Below are positions 25,895 to 33,640 of a DNA stretch of 64,000 nucleotides, in pieces. The stretch's first letter is position 1, and each line of letters begins with the position of its first letter. Below the pieces are notes generated by a model that was not told where the DNA came from, made no database searches, and worked only from the letters and a program-made list of their open reading frames with translations. The DNA comes from Limosilactobacillus caccae (GTDB lineage Bacteria; Bacillota; Bacilli; Lactobacillales; Lactobacillaceae): assembly GCF_900156885.1 (NCBI RefSeq), contig NZ_FTOY01000010.1:372001-436000 (forward strand). Reading direction: 5' to 3'. Position numbers and translations under genes: made by a program.

Positions 25895-25932
25895 TTATCG
25901 TTTTACAATAATTAATTATCGCGTTACAATAA
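25895..25932 (+). promoter_or_regulatory. Promoter built from two 17-base direct repeats (DUF2975-XRE operon)
   Basis: TTATCGTTTTACAATAA (25895-25911) and TTATCGCGTTACAATAA (25916-25932) repeat with a 21-base period and differ at two bases. TTTACA in the first (25902-25907) and TACAAT in the second (25925-25930) are exactly 17 bases apart, a good sigma-A promoter. This looks like an operator for the XRE protein of the operon. Confidence 0.65.
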
Positions 25933-25969
25933 CAGAAAAGGAAAAATTCTGATTAAGGAAGTAGTTATT

Positions 25970-26485
25970 ATGAAAAATAAAGCAGTAAAATTTCTTCTTT
26001 CAACTTTCCAAATTATCATTGATTTTTGTATCCTATTATTTATTTTAGGTGCCCTTATGGTTAGTCTAATGGCTGGCGAAGCGATCATCGCGAATAGTCC
26101 TGATGCGGTCAACTGGTTTGCCTCCGCTAATCCAATTATTCAGGTCAGTGAACTTATCGATGGAGTCATTCTCTGCGTACTAGTGATTATAATGGCATTT
26201 GGAATTCGCAATATTATCGACAACATCAATAATGAGCAATACTTCGTCCCCCAAAACCTTACCGCAATCCGTAAAATCCTGGGGAGTGCCACGATTATCT
26301 TCATTATTCAGACGTTGAATAGTACAATCTTTACACTCTTGCAGCTTAAGGATGTCAATAACCTGTTCACTCTCCGCGGCAACGAGTTGGCTAGCGCTAT
26401 CACCTTTATTATCATTCTTTTCTTAGTCTACCTGGTCTTTAAGCGAGGACTTTCCCTCCAAAAAGACGCTGACAGTATTATTTAA
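25970..26485 (+). CDS. DUF2975 family membrane protein
   Basis: This 171-residue protein has four hydrophobic helices (residues about 10-33, 60-78, 100-125 and 140-158). The layout and the LRGNELASAITFIIILFLVYLVFKRGLSLQKDADSII ending match DUF2975 proteins. It is followed after 11 bases by a small XRE regulator, the usual partner of this family. The function of the family is unknown. Expression is probably set by the repeat promoter upstream and the adjacent regulator. Confidence 0.85.
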   Translation: MKNKAVKFLLSTFQIIIDFCILLFILGALMVSLMAGEAIIANSPDAVNWFASANPIIQVSELIDGVILCVLVIIMAFGIRNIIDNINNEQYFVPQNLTAIRKILGSATIIFIIQTLNSTIFTLLQLKDVNNLFTLRGNELASAITFIIILFLVYLVFKRGLSLQKDADSII

Positions 26486-26496
26486 GGAGACGTACA

Positions 26497-26715
26497 TTGA
26501 TAAAAGTTAATTTAGACCTCGTCATGACCGAACGAGGGATTACATCAAAGGACCTTGCCGCTAAGATTAAGATCACCCCGGCAAATCTCTCCATTCTAAA
26601 AACTGGCAAAGCGCACGGGGTCCGTTTTGAAACACTTAATAAAATATGCCAAGTTCTAAACTGCCAACCCGGCGATATTCTTTCTTACGAAGAGGACGAG
26701 GAAAATGAAATTTAA
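26497..26715 (+). CDS. Small XRE-type regulator (YozG-like)
   Basis: This 72-residue Cro-like DNA-binding protein consists almost wholly of a helix-turn-helix (VMTERGITSKDLAAKIKITPANLSILKTGKAHGVRFETLNKICQVLNCQPGDIL). It starts with TTG at 26497 after AAGGAGA. It is the standard partner of DUF2975 membrane proteins. Its stop overlaps the ATG of a small membrane-protein frame. It probably binds the direct repeats in its own promoter. Confidence 0.88.
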   Translation: MIKVNLDLVMTERGITSKDLAAKIKITPANLSILKTGKAHGVRFETLNKICQVLNCQPGDILSYEEDEENEI

Positions 26716-26865
26716 CCATTTTTTTGGTTTCTTTTAGCCATTTGGAGCATTTACAATCTCAGCCACCCGTCTTTATTGATCGATTACATTGTTAACGGCT
26801 TGCTTCTCAACGTGGCAATCAACGGGATTTTCTTTTCGGTTTACAAACAAGCAAAAGGGAATTAA
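26705..26865 (+). pseudogene. Small membrane protein frame broken at a T7 run
   Basis: The ATG at 26705 overlaps the XRE stop, typical of coupling, but the frame ends after 10 codons (MKFNHFFGFF). Adding one T to the run of seven T at 26719-26725 opens a frame of about 53 residues to 26865: MKFNHFFWFLLAIWSIYNLS, then a second hydrophobic stretch (LLIDYIVNGLLLNVAINGIFF) and a basic end. It would be the third gene of the DUF2975-XRE operon. The break may be real, phase-variable or a base-calling error. Confidence 0.55.
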
Positions 26866-26936
26866 TCCAGGCTACTGCTAGCCGATAAACCCCAAAAATG
26901 GTGTTTTTAGCATTTTTGCCATCATTTATTACGACA

Positions 26937-26968
26937 ATAACCCCCGAAAATCGATTTTCGGGGGTTAT
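26937..26968. repeat. Perfect 32-base palindrome before the Fic gene
   Basis: ATAACCCCCGAAAATC followed by GATTTTCGGGGGTTAT forms an uninterrupted palindrome 68 bases before the fic start. There is no T run after it on the plus strand, so it is not a standard terminator for the DUF2975 operon. It could be a protein-binding site or a cruciform. Confidence 0.7.
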
Positions 26969-27035
26969 CGTGTTAATATTAAACATAATTATCCTTAAAA
27001 ATAACTATTCGACATTTAAGGGAGGGACACATCTA

Positions 27036-28334
27036 ATGAAATATTTACCGTTAGCTAAATATAAATATGTTATTAGCGATCCAGCAGCGATTGAGAATGA
27101 ATATCAAAATCGGTTAAATGGTTACACGAGCCAACAAACGACGCTCTTCCCGCTCCTTAATTACAAGGATGGCACGCAATCAAGTAAGTACCCAATCTTT
27201 TTTCTCCCACTACCAGTCATCCAAAATTTAGCAGACCAACTTAGGAGAAACTCTAACGCAATTAAATCTATTTCCGCAACGCTGCCACAGGTAGCCATTA
27301 ATCAGTTTTTAAATTCATTACTATTGTCAGAAATCTTTTACACTAATGATATTGAAGGGGTTAAAACTAGTCGTGTCGAAATTAGCACTGTAATTCAAGA
27401 AAACAATCAACAAGTAAATGATAAAAATTATATTTCCAAGAAGCGCCTTGGCTCGACGATTAAGATGTATCAGCGAACCCAATCAGGCAAAAAAGTTGAA
27501 ATCTACTCTCTCCAAGATTTCAGAAAAATCTATGATTCATTATTAAAGGGAGAGTTAGACCAGGCGCGCTTGCCAAATGGAAAAATCTTTCGTGACACGC
27601 TCCCGAACGGCGAAGTGCTATCTATCGGTAACGACCTGAAAATAATTCACCGGCCACCAATTACAGAAGAAGCAATTCAAGCCGCCCTTACTGCACTCAT
27701 TGATTATATGAATAATGATGAGACCCCATCGATCTACAAAGCGCTGGTAACTCATTTCTTTTTTGAAAACACACATCCATTTCTTGATGGTAATGGAAGA
27801 ATGGGACGCTACCTTCTTTCCTCATATATTGCTAATAAATTTGATCGTTTCTCCGGTTTTTCAGTCGCAACAGCAATTCATAACAACGTCCAACAATACT
27901 ACAAAGTTTTCAAAGAAGCTGATAACGCCGAAAATCGGGCGGACTTAACGTTTTTCATCTGGAAAATGTTAGAAATTCTTGTTAGTCAGCAAGAAAAAGT
28001 TATTAGCATTTTGCATCAGTCCCGCGATAAACTAGACAATGCTAACACCGTAATTCAACAATGGGTTGCTAGTCACCATGCTCAACTAGCTTCGGCGCAA
28101 CTCCCAGATGAATTATACTGTGACATCCTATACCTTCTTGCGCAATCAATGCTTTTTACCAATCAGCCTAGTCTTGGAATTAAGGATAATGATATTATTG
28201 CCGGACTCAAAAAGAATAGTCCTCATCATTACCCCATGACTAAAACGCGGTTAGCAATTGAAAAGCTTGAGCAACTTAATGCGATCAAAACAGTTTCTAA
28301 ACGCCCTAAGCAACATATTATTCAAATCTTTTAA
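27036..28334 (+). CDS. Fic-domain protein with N-terminal inhibitory helix
   Basis: This 432-residue cytosolic protein is a probable AMP-transferase (or other nucleotide-transferring enzyme) acting on an unknown target. The active-site motif HPFLDGNGRMGR starts at residue 247. The inhibitory motif (S/T)xxxE(G/N) is present as TNDIEG at residues 103-108, so this is a class II, self-inhibited Fic protein. The C-terminus looks like a winged helix (DNDIIAGLKKNSPHHYPMTKTRLAIEKLEQL). The ATG with GGAGGGA upstream is chosen. No antitoxin gene is adjacent, as expected for this class. Confidence 0.92.
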   Translation: MKYLPLAKYKYVISDPAAIENEYQNRLNGYTSQQTTLFPLLNYKDGTQSSKYPIFFLPLPVIQNLADQLRRNSNAIKSISATLPQVAINQFLNSLLLSEIFYTNDIEGVKTSRVEISTVIQENNQQVNDKNYISKKRLGSTIKMYQRTQSGKKVEIYSLQDFRKIYDSLLKGELDQARLPNGKIFRDTLPNGEVLSIGNDLKIIHRPPITEEAIQAALTALIDYMNNDETPSIYKALVTHFFFENTHPFLDGNGRMGRYLLSSYIANKFDRFSGFSVATAIHNNVQQYYKVFKEADNAENRADLTFFIWKMLEILVSQQEKVISILHQSRDKLDNANTVIQQWVASHHAQLASAQLPDELYCDILYLLAQSMLFTNQPSLGIKDNDIIAGLKKNSPHHYPMTKTRLAIEKLEQLNAIKTVSKRPKQHIIQIF

Positions 28335-28384
28335 TCATCCTAAACACCATATTTTAACCAAATTGATCCTAACGAGGTGATAAC

Positions 28385-29377
28385 ATGCCTAACAAAAAAT
28401 TATTACTACTCTCGACCGGGGGAACGATTGCCTCTGTCGTTTCTGACACGGGCCTCGTCCCTGGCGAATCCGGTGAGCAGCTCCTACACATGCTCGGTGA
28501 CTTACCTTATAACATCACCGTCAAGGATATCATGGAGCTAGATTCATCAAACATCCAACCAGAAGAATGGAAAATCATTGCGGAAGAAATCTACCACAAC
28601 CGGAATGAGTTCGACGGGATTGTCGTTTCCCACGGGACCGATACCATGGCCTACACGGCATCCATGCTGACCTTTATGCTGCAAAACATCAACCTACCAG
28701 TCGTCCTTACCGGAAGCCAAGTTCCAATGAACGTCATCCTCAGCGATGCCCCGGACAACATGCGGATTGCCTTTGCTGGTGCCGCTAATTGTGATCCTGG
28801 GATCTACATTGCCTTTGACCGCAAGATCATGCGGGGCTGCCGGAGCGTTAAGGTGCGGACGACCGCCTTTAATGCCTTTGAAAGCGTCAATGTGCCACCA
28901 GTTGCCGAAGTCACCTCTGACGGTTTTTCGATTAAAAATAACCGCCTGCCCAATCCCGGAAAGTGTCAGCTAAACACGAAGATCGATACCCATGTTTCGC
29001 TAGTCAAGCTCTTCCCCGGCTTTGATCCGGAGCTACTACGCGCGATGGCAAAGCATGGCTGTCACGGCATCGTGATTGAAGCGTACGGTCTCGGGGGAAT
29101 GACTTCTATCCGCCGGAACCTTGTTGCTGTTGTCGGCGAATTGATCCGGAAGGGGATCCCCGTTATCGCATCAAGCCAGTGTCTCTATGAACGGAGTGAC
29201 CTTACTAAGTATGAAGTTGGTCGCCTCGCCCTCCTTGAAGGGGCCATTAGCGCGCGGGACATGACTTCCGAAAGTGCAATCACTAAGCTAATGTGGGGTC
29301 TTGGTCAGGGGATGGATGTTTCTACAATCACCGATTTCTTTAATACTGACGTGGCCGGTGAAGTAACCCTCAATTAA
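28385..29377 (+). CDS. ansA: L-asparaginase (type I-like)
   Basis: This enzyme hydrolyses asparagine to aspartate and ammonia. The 330-residue protein has both threonine motifs: LLLLSTGGTIASVVSD near residues 6-20 and DGIVVSHGTDTMAYTASML near residues 78-96. There is no signal peptide, so it is cytosolic. It ends with a strong shared terminator. It sits 3.3 kb from the T-box-controlled asnA-asnS genes, so synthesis and breakdown of asparagine are encoded close together. Confidence 0.94.
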   Translation: MPNKKLLLLSTGGTIASVVSDTGLVPGESGEQLLHMLGDLPYNITVKDIMELDSSNIQPEEWKIIAEEIYHNRNEFDGIVVSHGTDTMAYTASMLTFMLQNINLPVVLTGSQVPMNVILSDAPDNMRIAFAGAANCDPGIYIAFDRKIMRGCRSVKVRTTAFNAFESVNVPPVAEVTSDGFSIKNNRLPNPGKCQLNTKIDTHVSLVKLFPGFDPELLRAMAKHGCHGIVIEAYGLGGMTSIRRNLVAVVGELIRKGIPVIASSQCLYERSDLTKYEVGRLALLEGAISARDMTSESAITKLMWGLGQGMDVSTITDFFNTDVAGEVTLN

Positions 29378-29390
29378 CAGAAAATAAAAC

Positions 29391-29429
29391 GGCGTTCTGC
29401 TAAGCAAACAACTTGCTTAAAAGAACGCC
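29391..29429. terminator. Bidirectional terminator between ansA and the hydrolase gene
   Basis: GGCGTTCT pairs with AGAACGCC, with an inner TAAGCAA/TTGCTTA helix. An A-rich stretch lies on the left and a T-rich one on the right, between two convergent genes. Confidence 0.88.
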
Positions 29430-29434
29430 ATTAT

Positions 29435-30412
29435 TTATTTGATTTCTTTTACCGTCAACCGGTCCGGGAGGTGGTAGACCTTGGGCTTCGTCCAGGTAAG
29501 CATCTCATCCGTTAGCTGCAGTTTTGTCGTATTCCCACGATGGTATGACTGGAAATAATACTCCCGCTCTTCTGCAACAGTTACTGACCGGTAAACGGAG
29601 TACGTCGGCTGGTGGTGCCGGTTTTGCGGAACGGTGACGCTATCTAGCAGGTGAAACTCACTGACTACCCCAGCCTCCTTGTCTGCCGGCACATCAGAAC
29701 GTTCCCGCAGGTAAGCGGCCCGAATAAAGCGGGCACTCGGTGAATAGTAGCCGGGCGGGTTGGCTTTACCAGAAAGGCGGCCGGTTGTTACCCGGGGAGT
29801 ATTTAGTGGTACCCGCCCAGCTCGAAAGTCAGCAGTAAAGTCCACGTACTTTTCCATTTGGGAAAGCTGCTGCGCAAAATCAGGGCTATTAGTCACGACT
29901 CCTAGTGGGTTTTCAATTACCCGCATTGGCTGGGCATTGGGTTCAATCACCACGACCCGGCCAGTCCGGTCCGCAACGGCAAAGTGCATCTCTGCTTTAC
30001 CATACTTGATATTGTTGTGGACATCGCTCATCAACTCAATTTCATCGAGGTGGTCGATCACATCGGCGACTGACTTAAAGTTGCCCAAGAGGTAAAAGGC
30101 GAACTCAAACGCCGCTAACTGAACTTTCTGCTCGTTTGGCTCGTCGACTAGCTGCGCGCCGTTATCAAAAGTTAGCTTTTGGGCCATGAGCCCGTATTCG
30201 TTCACACCATCGGATACGTCTACCCGGCGGGCTGATAAGCTACCGCCGCCGATCAGCGCATACTTATTTTGGTAAGCACGGTGACGGTAGACTGATTCCC
30301 ACTTAAATTGGCGGGGGATAAAAAGCGGCGAGACCGCTAAAACTGGCCAGTCCATTGTCCGGGCAAGCAGATGATGCTGATCCAATGTTACTTGGTAAAT
30401 ACTCGTACACAT
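29435..30412 (-). CDS. Choloylglycine hydrolase / penicillin V acylase family (C59)
   Basis: This N-terminal-nucleophile amidohydrolase has 325 residues. Cys2 in MCTSIYQV is the nucleophile after Met removal, and the motif ARTMDWP follows at about residues 17-23. The family contains bile salt hydrolases and penicillin V acylases. The TMDW pattern is closer to YxeI/PVA-type proteins than to the NLD pattern of lactobacillar bile salt hydrolases, so bile salt activity should not be assumed. It has no signal peptide and starts after GGCAGGAGG. It is monocistronic. Confidence 0.85.
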   Translation of the reverse strand: MCTSIYQVTLDQHHLLARTMDWPVLAVSPLFIPRQFKWESVYRHRAYQNKYALIGGGSLSARRVDVSDGVNEYGLMAQKLTFDNGAQLVDEPNEQKVQLAAFEFAFYLLGNFKSVADVIDHLDEIELMSDVHNNIKYGKAEMHFAVADRTGRVVVIEPNAQPMRVIENPLGVVTNSPDFAQQLSQMEKYVDFTADFRAGRVPLNTPRVTTGRLSGKANPPGYYSPSARFIRAAYLRERSDVPADKEAGVVSEFHLLDSVTVPQNRHHQPTYSVYRSVTVAEEREYYFQSYHRGNTTKLQLTDEMLTWTKPKVYHLPDRLTVKEIK

Positions 30413-30440
30413 CGCGCATTCCTCCTGCCTAGTCTAACAT

Positions 30441-31442
30441 TTAGAACCAACTACGGATCCAGTTTACAAACTTTGTCCACCATGACTGGGCCTGCTGGGA
30501 AACTTCCCGGGCATCTTGCGAATTCAAGAACTGCTTTGCCTTGTTCATCACATCCCCAGAAGAGTTCTTCACGTTATTGATCGTATCGGTAACGTGGGAG
30601 CTGTAGTCCTTGCTTGAACTAATTGGCGAATTATTGAACTGAATCAACGCGTTGATAATTGGTTGTTCATAGTTTTTCGTTTCGTTATAGATATCGCGGG
30701 CCTTTAGTTTTTGGTCAAAGGTCGTCTGGATATCATTTTGGGTTGGGGTGTCCCCCTGCTTCTTTTGTTGGTTGATTTCCTTCGTCGTATCACCAACCGC
30801 TGCCATTAATTTACCAGGATAGCTATGATCATCCTTATTGGCTTCAATTGCCCCGTTCGTTGCTCCCAGCATTTCGTTAGCGGACTGGGTGTTTTGTTCA
30901 TTCAAGCTAACCCCGTCGGCCGCAATCGCCTTATAGACCCCGGTCAGTGCCGACTCACCTGATACTTCCCGGTTAGCACTGACGGTGATTGTCACATCAG
31001 TAACCCCGGCCATTTGGGCCACCATGGCGTATTGCTGGGCAGTCACCTTCGTAATATTATTATTGCCGTTAAACTTCTTAACATTAACCTTTATTCCTGA
31101 GCCAGGATCGGTCGGCACAATTGCGACTGAACTAACCATGGCCGCATTGGTCGTGGAACCATTAGGGTTAATGTACTTCTGGTAATCACTTGCGGTCGCG
31201 GTTAAGGTCGTGAAATTATCATCGACTGCCAAGACATTATTAAGTTCATTCTTATCGGCCGCTCCAGCTCCGTAGACGACATACGACTTGTTTAAGGTGT
31301 GCGTCTGTTGGCTATTGCTATTGGAGCTTTCACTAGTAGTTGTCTCCGCAGCCCAGACAGTGGACTGGGTAACCGGGACGGCTAATAAAGACACTGTTAG
31401 CGTGGATGCTAATAGTAGCTTGGTTAATTTTTTCGAGAGCAT
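30441..31442 (-). CDS. Secreted DUF1002 domain protein
   Basis: This 333-residue exported protein has a signal peptide (MLSKKLTKLLLASTLTVSLLAVPVTQSTVWA, cut after AAE or WAA). A Ser/Thr/Asn-rich linker follows, then the DUF1002 region starting at TLNKSYVVYGAGAADKNELN and including NPNGSTTNAAMVSSVAIVPTDPGSGIKV. The C-terminal part is helical and ends RSWF. DUF1002 proteins occur widely in Firmicutes without a known function. There is no LPXTG anchor. It is monocistronic. Confidence 0.88.
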   Translation of the reverse strand: MLSKKLTKLLLASTLTVSLLAVPVTQSTVWAAETTTSESSNSNSQQTHTLNKSYVVYGAGAADKNELNNVLAVDDNFTTLTATASDYQKYINPNGSTTNAAMVSSVAIVPTDPGSGIKVNVKKFNGNNNITKVTAQQYAMVAQMAGVTDVTITVSANREVSGESALTGVYKAIAADGVSLNEQNTQSANEMLGATNGAIEANKDDHSYPGKLMAAVGDTTKEINQQKKQGDTPTQNDIQTTFDQKLKARDIYNETKNYEQPIINALIQFNNSPISSSKDYSSHVTDTINNVKNSSGDVMNKAKQFLNSQDAREVSQQAQSWWTKFVNWIRSWF

Positions 31443-31632
31443 TTTATTTCTCCTTTATCAATCCATATTTCCTAAATGATAAAAAAACCGCCCATAAAAT
31501 ACTAGTTATTTACTAATATCTTTAGAACAGTTTAAATATCATTAGTTTACATGAGAGCGCAGAGATAAAGGTAACCACTCTGAAAACATCCCGGGATTAA
31601 ACTTTTCCGAGCACGAAAAGCAAACTCCCTAA

Positions 31633-32670
31633 CTAGCCTTCACTGACGATAACCAGGGACTTGATTGCTTCCCGCTTGTCCATTGCTTCGTAGGCCTTTT
31701 GAATCTCATCAAGGTTAAACCGCTTTGTAAATACCCGGTCAGGATGGATTTCACCCTTCAATACGGCGTCTAACAGGACTTGCCGGTCGTGGGTAGTAAC
31801 GGAGGCAATGCCGCCCCGAAGGCCGATGTTCTTAAAGAATAGCCGGTTTGATGCTGGTTCCGTTTGGGGAACGCCGACCCGGCCGACAATTGCACCTGGT
31901 CGTGCTAACTGCCCCGCTTGTTCAATTGCGGATACCGCGCCGACACATTCGAGAACCGCGTCAACGCCATTACCGTCCGTCAATTCCATGACTGCCTTGA
32001 TGGCATCGTCACCACGGGCGGAGACAATGTCAGTTGCCCCGAACGCCGTTGCTAGCTTTGCCCGGTCTTCGTGGTGGCTAAGGGCAATGATCCGGCTAGC
32101 ACCGCGTAGTTTGGCTCCAATAACCCCGCAAAGGCCCACTGCACCGTCACCGATAACAGCAACCGTATCGCCTTCCTTAACCTCTGCACTAGCAGCAGCG
32201 TGGTAACCAGTTGCCATCACGTCAGAGAGCGTTAAGAGGTCATTCAACTGTTCATCGGTATAGTCTGCAGGCTTACCGGGAACCTTTACTAACGCCCAGT
32301 CAGCGTTGGTAAAACGAAGGTACTCACTCTGGTAACCACCGCCATCGTTTTCATCATTCATGCAGTTGCCATCAAAGCCAGCTAGGCAAGCTGCGCAGTG
32401 GCCACAGCCATGGGTAAACGGGGCAATCACAAAGTCACCGGGCTTGACGTTCTTCACATCTGCACCAACTTCTTCAACGATTCCAATAGCCTCGTGACCA
32501 ACCGTCGAACCATGCTTCCGGTTAGAAATCCCCCGGTACCACCACAAGTCAGAACCACATACACACGCCCGAACAACCTTGAGAATTGCGTCAGTCGGCT
32601 TTTGAATCGCTGGCTTTTCAACTTCATGAATTTCCATCTTCCCAGGTTCCATAAATACGGTTGCTTTCAT
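31633..32670 (-). CDS. Zinc-dependent alcohol dehydrogenase
   Basis: This 345-residue medium-chain dehydrogenase has a catalytic zinc region CGSDLWWYRG and GHEAIGIVEEVG. The structural zinc loop has four cysteines (GCGHCAACLAGFDGNC), and the NAD(P) motif is VIGDGAVGLCGV. The ATG at 32670 is used, with TAAAGGAG upstream. The promoter has a 19-base spacer with a MerR-type palindrome, so it is probably induced by aldehydes or other electrophiles, as AdhA under AdhR is in Bacillus. Its substrate is not determined. Confidence 0.92.
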   Translation of the reverse strand: MKATVFMEPGKMEIHEVEKPAIQKPTDAILKVVRACVCGSDLWWYRGISNRKHGSTVGHEAIGIVEEVGADVKNVKPGDFVIAPFTHGCGHCAACLAGFDGNCMNDENDGGGYQSEYLRFTNADWALVKVPGKPADYTDEQLNDLLTLSDVMATGYHAAASAEVKEGDTVAVIGDGAVGLCGVIGAKLRGASRIIALSHHEDRAKLATAFGATDIVSARGDDAIKAVMELTDGNGVDAVLECVGAVSAIEQAGQLARPGAIVGRVGVPQTEPASNRLFFKNIGLRGGIASVTTHDRQVLLDAVLKGEIHPDRVFTKRFNLDEIQKAYEAMDKREAIKSLVIVSEG

Positions 32671-32711
32671 CAATATCCGCTCCTTTATCGGTCATTAGTC
32701 TTAACGCGTTA

Positions 32712-32742
32712 ACTATAAACCTTATAGTCGACTTTAAGGCAA
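32712..32742 (-). promoter_or_regulatory. MerR-type promoter of the alcohol dehydrogenase gene
   Basis: On the minus strand the -35 TTGCCT and -10 TATAGT are separated by 19 bases. The region contains the near-perfect palindrome CCTTAAAGTCGACTATAAGG (32739-32720, one mismatch). A long spacer with a central dyad is the defining form of promoters activated by MerR-family regulators. A MerR-family gene lies at 36182-36601. Confidence 0.82.
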
Positions 32743-32758
32743 GTAATAACCCCTCCTG

Positions 32759-33640
32759 CTAATGTCGTTCTGTTGTCCATAAAAAGTTAATTAGTTCATG
32801 GTTTACCTGCGAATTATTGTGGAGCTTGCTGTGCTGCGCATCTTTTCCGGTGATTTCGACTTCACGGTATGACTTTGCCCGCCCTGCAAGCAGGTATTTT
32901 AGCGCTTTGGCAGAATTTACTGGGACATCCCCATCGGAATGGCTGCCATCTCCAAGGTCACCGTAGATGTTTAAGACCTTCGTTTCACGGGGAAATGTCT
33001 TTCGTAAACTTAACAATTCTTGATAGGTCGGATCCATCCAGTCTGGTTTACCTCCCGAACTCAGCCGCACCTGCTCTGCCTGGGGCTGACCAACTAGCCC
33101 ATTATAGTGCCCAGCCAACGCGACGAGGTGGCTAATCTGCGGCAACTTGTTATTATCGTAATTGTCTTTGACATAGTTGATAATCTCAAGGTTGCCCATC
33201 GAGTGGCCAACGAGGTTAACCGTTGAACACGAATACTGCCGTTGCAGCGCGACAATGACATCCTTCACGTATGTTCCACCATGGTGATAACCTGCAACAT
33301 AGTCTCCGTGCTTGCCATAACCTGCTAGTTTGTTATCTTCAAGGTTAACTTCCACAATCGGATTAACCGCCTTGGCGGGGAGCTGCCGGCTAAAAGTAAC
33401 GTTTCCTTTCCGGTCAACGTTAGCTTTAACCACCGTCTTTGTCACTCCGGCACTCCGGGCAGCATTGACCATTTTCTCTTCTGCACGAGAACTACTCCCC
33501 CACCCGTGAACGAAGATCGTGGGCGTTGAGGACTGCACATAATGGATCGTTTCTGCGTGAATAGTATGCATGTCTGCAATTGCGCTGAGTCCCAAGATTA
33601 CTAGGACTATCCGTCTTAAAACCGTTAAATATTTTTTCAC
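32759..33640 (-). CDS. Secreted alpha/beta hydrolase (DUF915 type)
   Basis: This 293-residue protein has an N-terminal signal sequence (MKKYLTVLRRIVLVILGLSAIADMHTIHA). It shows the DUF915 opening PTIFVHGWGSSSRAEEKMVNAA and the nucleophile elbow GHSMGN, with His near the C-terminus (DAQHSKLHNN). It starts with GTG overlapping the stop of the upstream hydrolase gene (TAGTG). The substrate is unknown. It is the last gene of a three-gene operon. Confidence 0.88.
   Translation of the reverse strand: MKKYLTVLRRIVLVILGLSAIADMHTIHAETIHYVQSSTPTIFVHGWGSSSRAEEKMVNAARSAGVTKTVVKANVDRKGNVTFSRQLPAKAVNPIVEVNLEDNKLAGYGKHGDYVAGYHHGGTYVKDVIVALQRQYSCSTVNLVGHSMGNLEIINYVKDNYDNNKLPQISHLVALAGHYNGLVGQPQAEQVRLSSGGKPDWMDPTYQELLSLRKTFPRETKVLNIYGDLGDGSHSDGDVPVNSAKALKYLLAGRAKSYREVEITGKDAQHSKLHNNSQVNHELINFLWTTERH

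Noticed and set aside
27036-28334. Fic toxin with a separate antitoxin in the XRE/DUF2975 operon
   Set aside because: The protein carries its own inhibitory helix, and the upstream operon belongs to a known unrelated pair.
29435-30412. Bile salt hydrolase as a specific name
   Set aside because: The C59 family is clear, but the TMDW motif is closer to penicillin V acylase/YxeI-like proteins, so only the family is stated.
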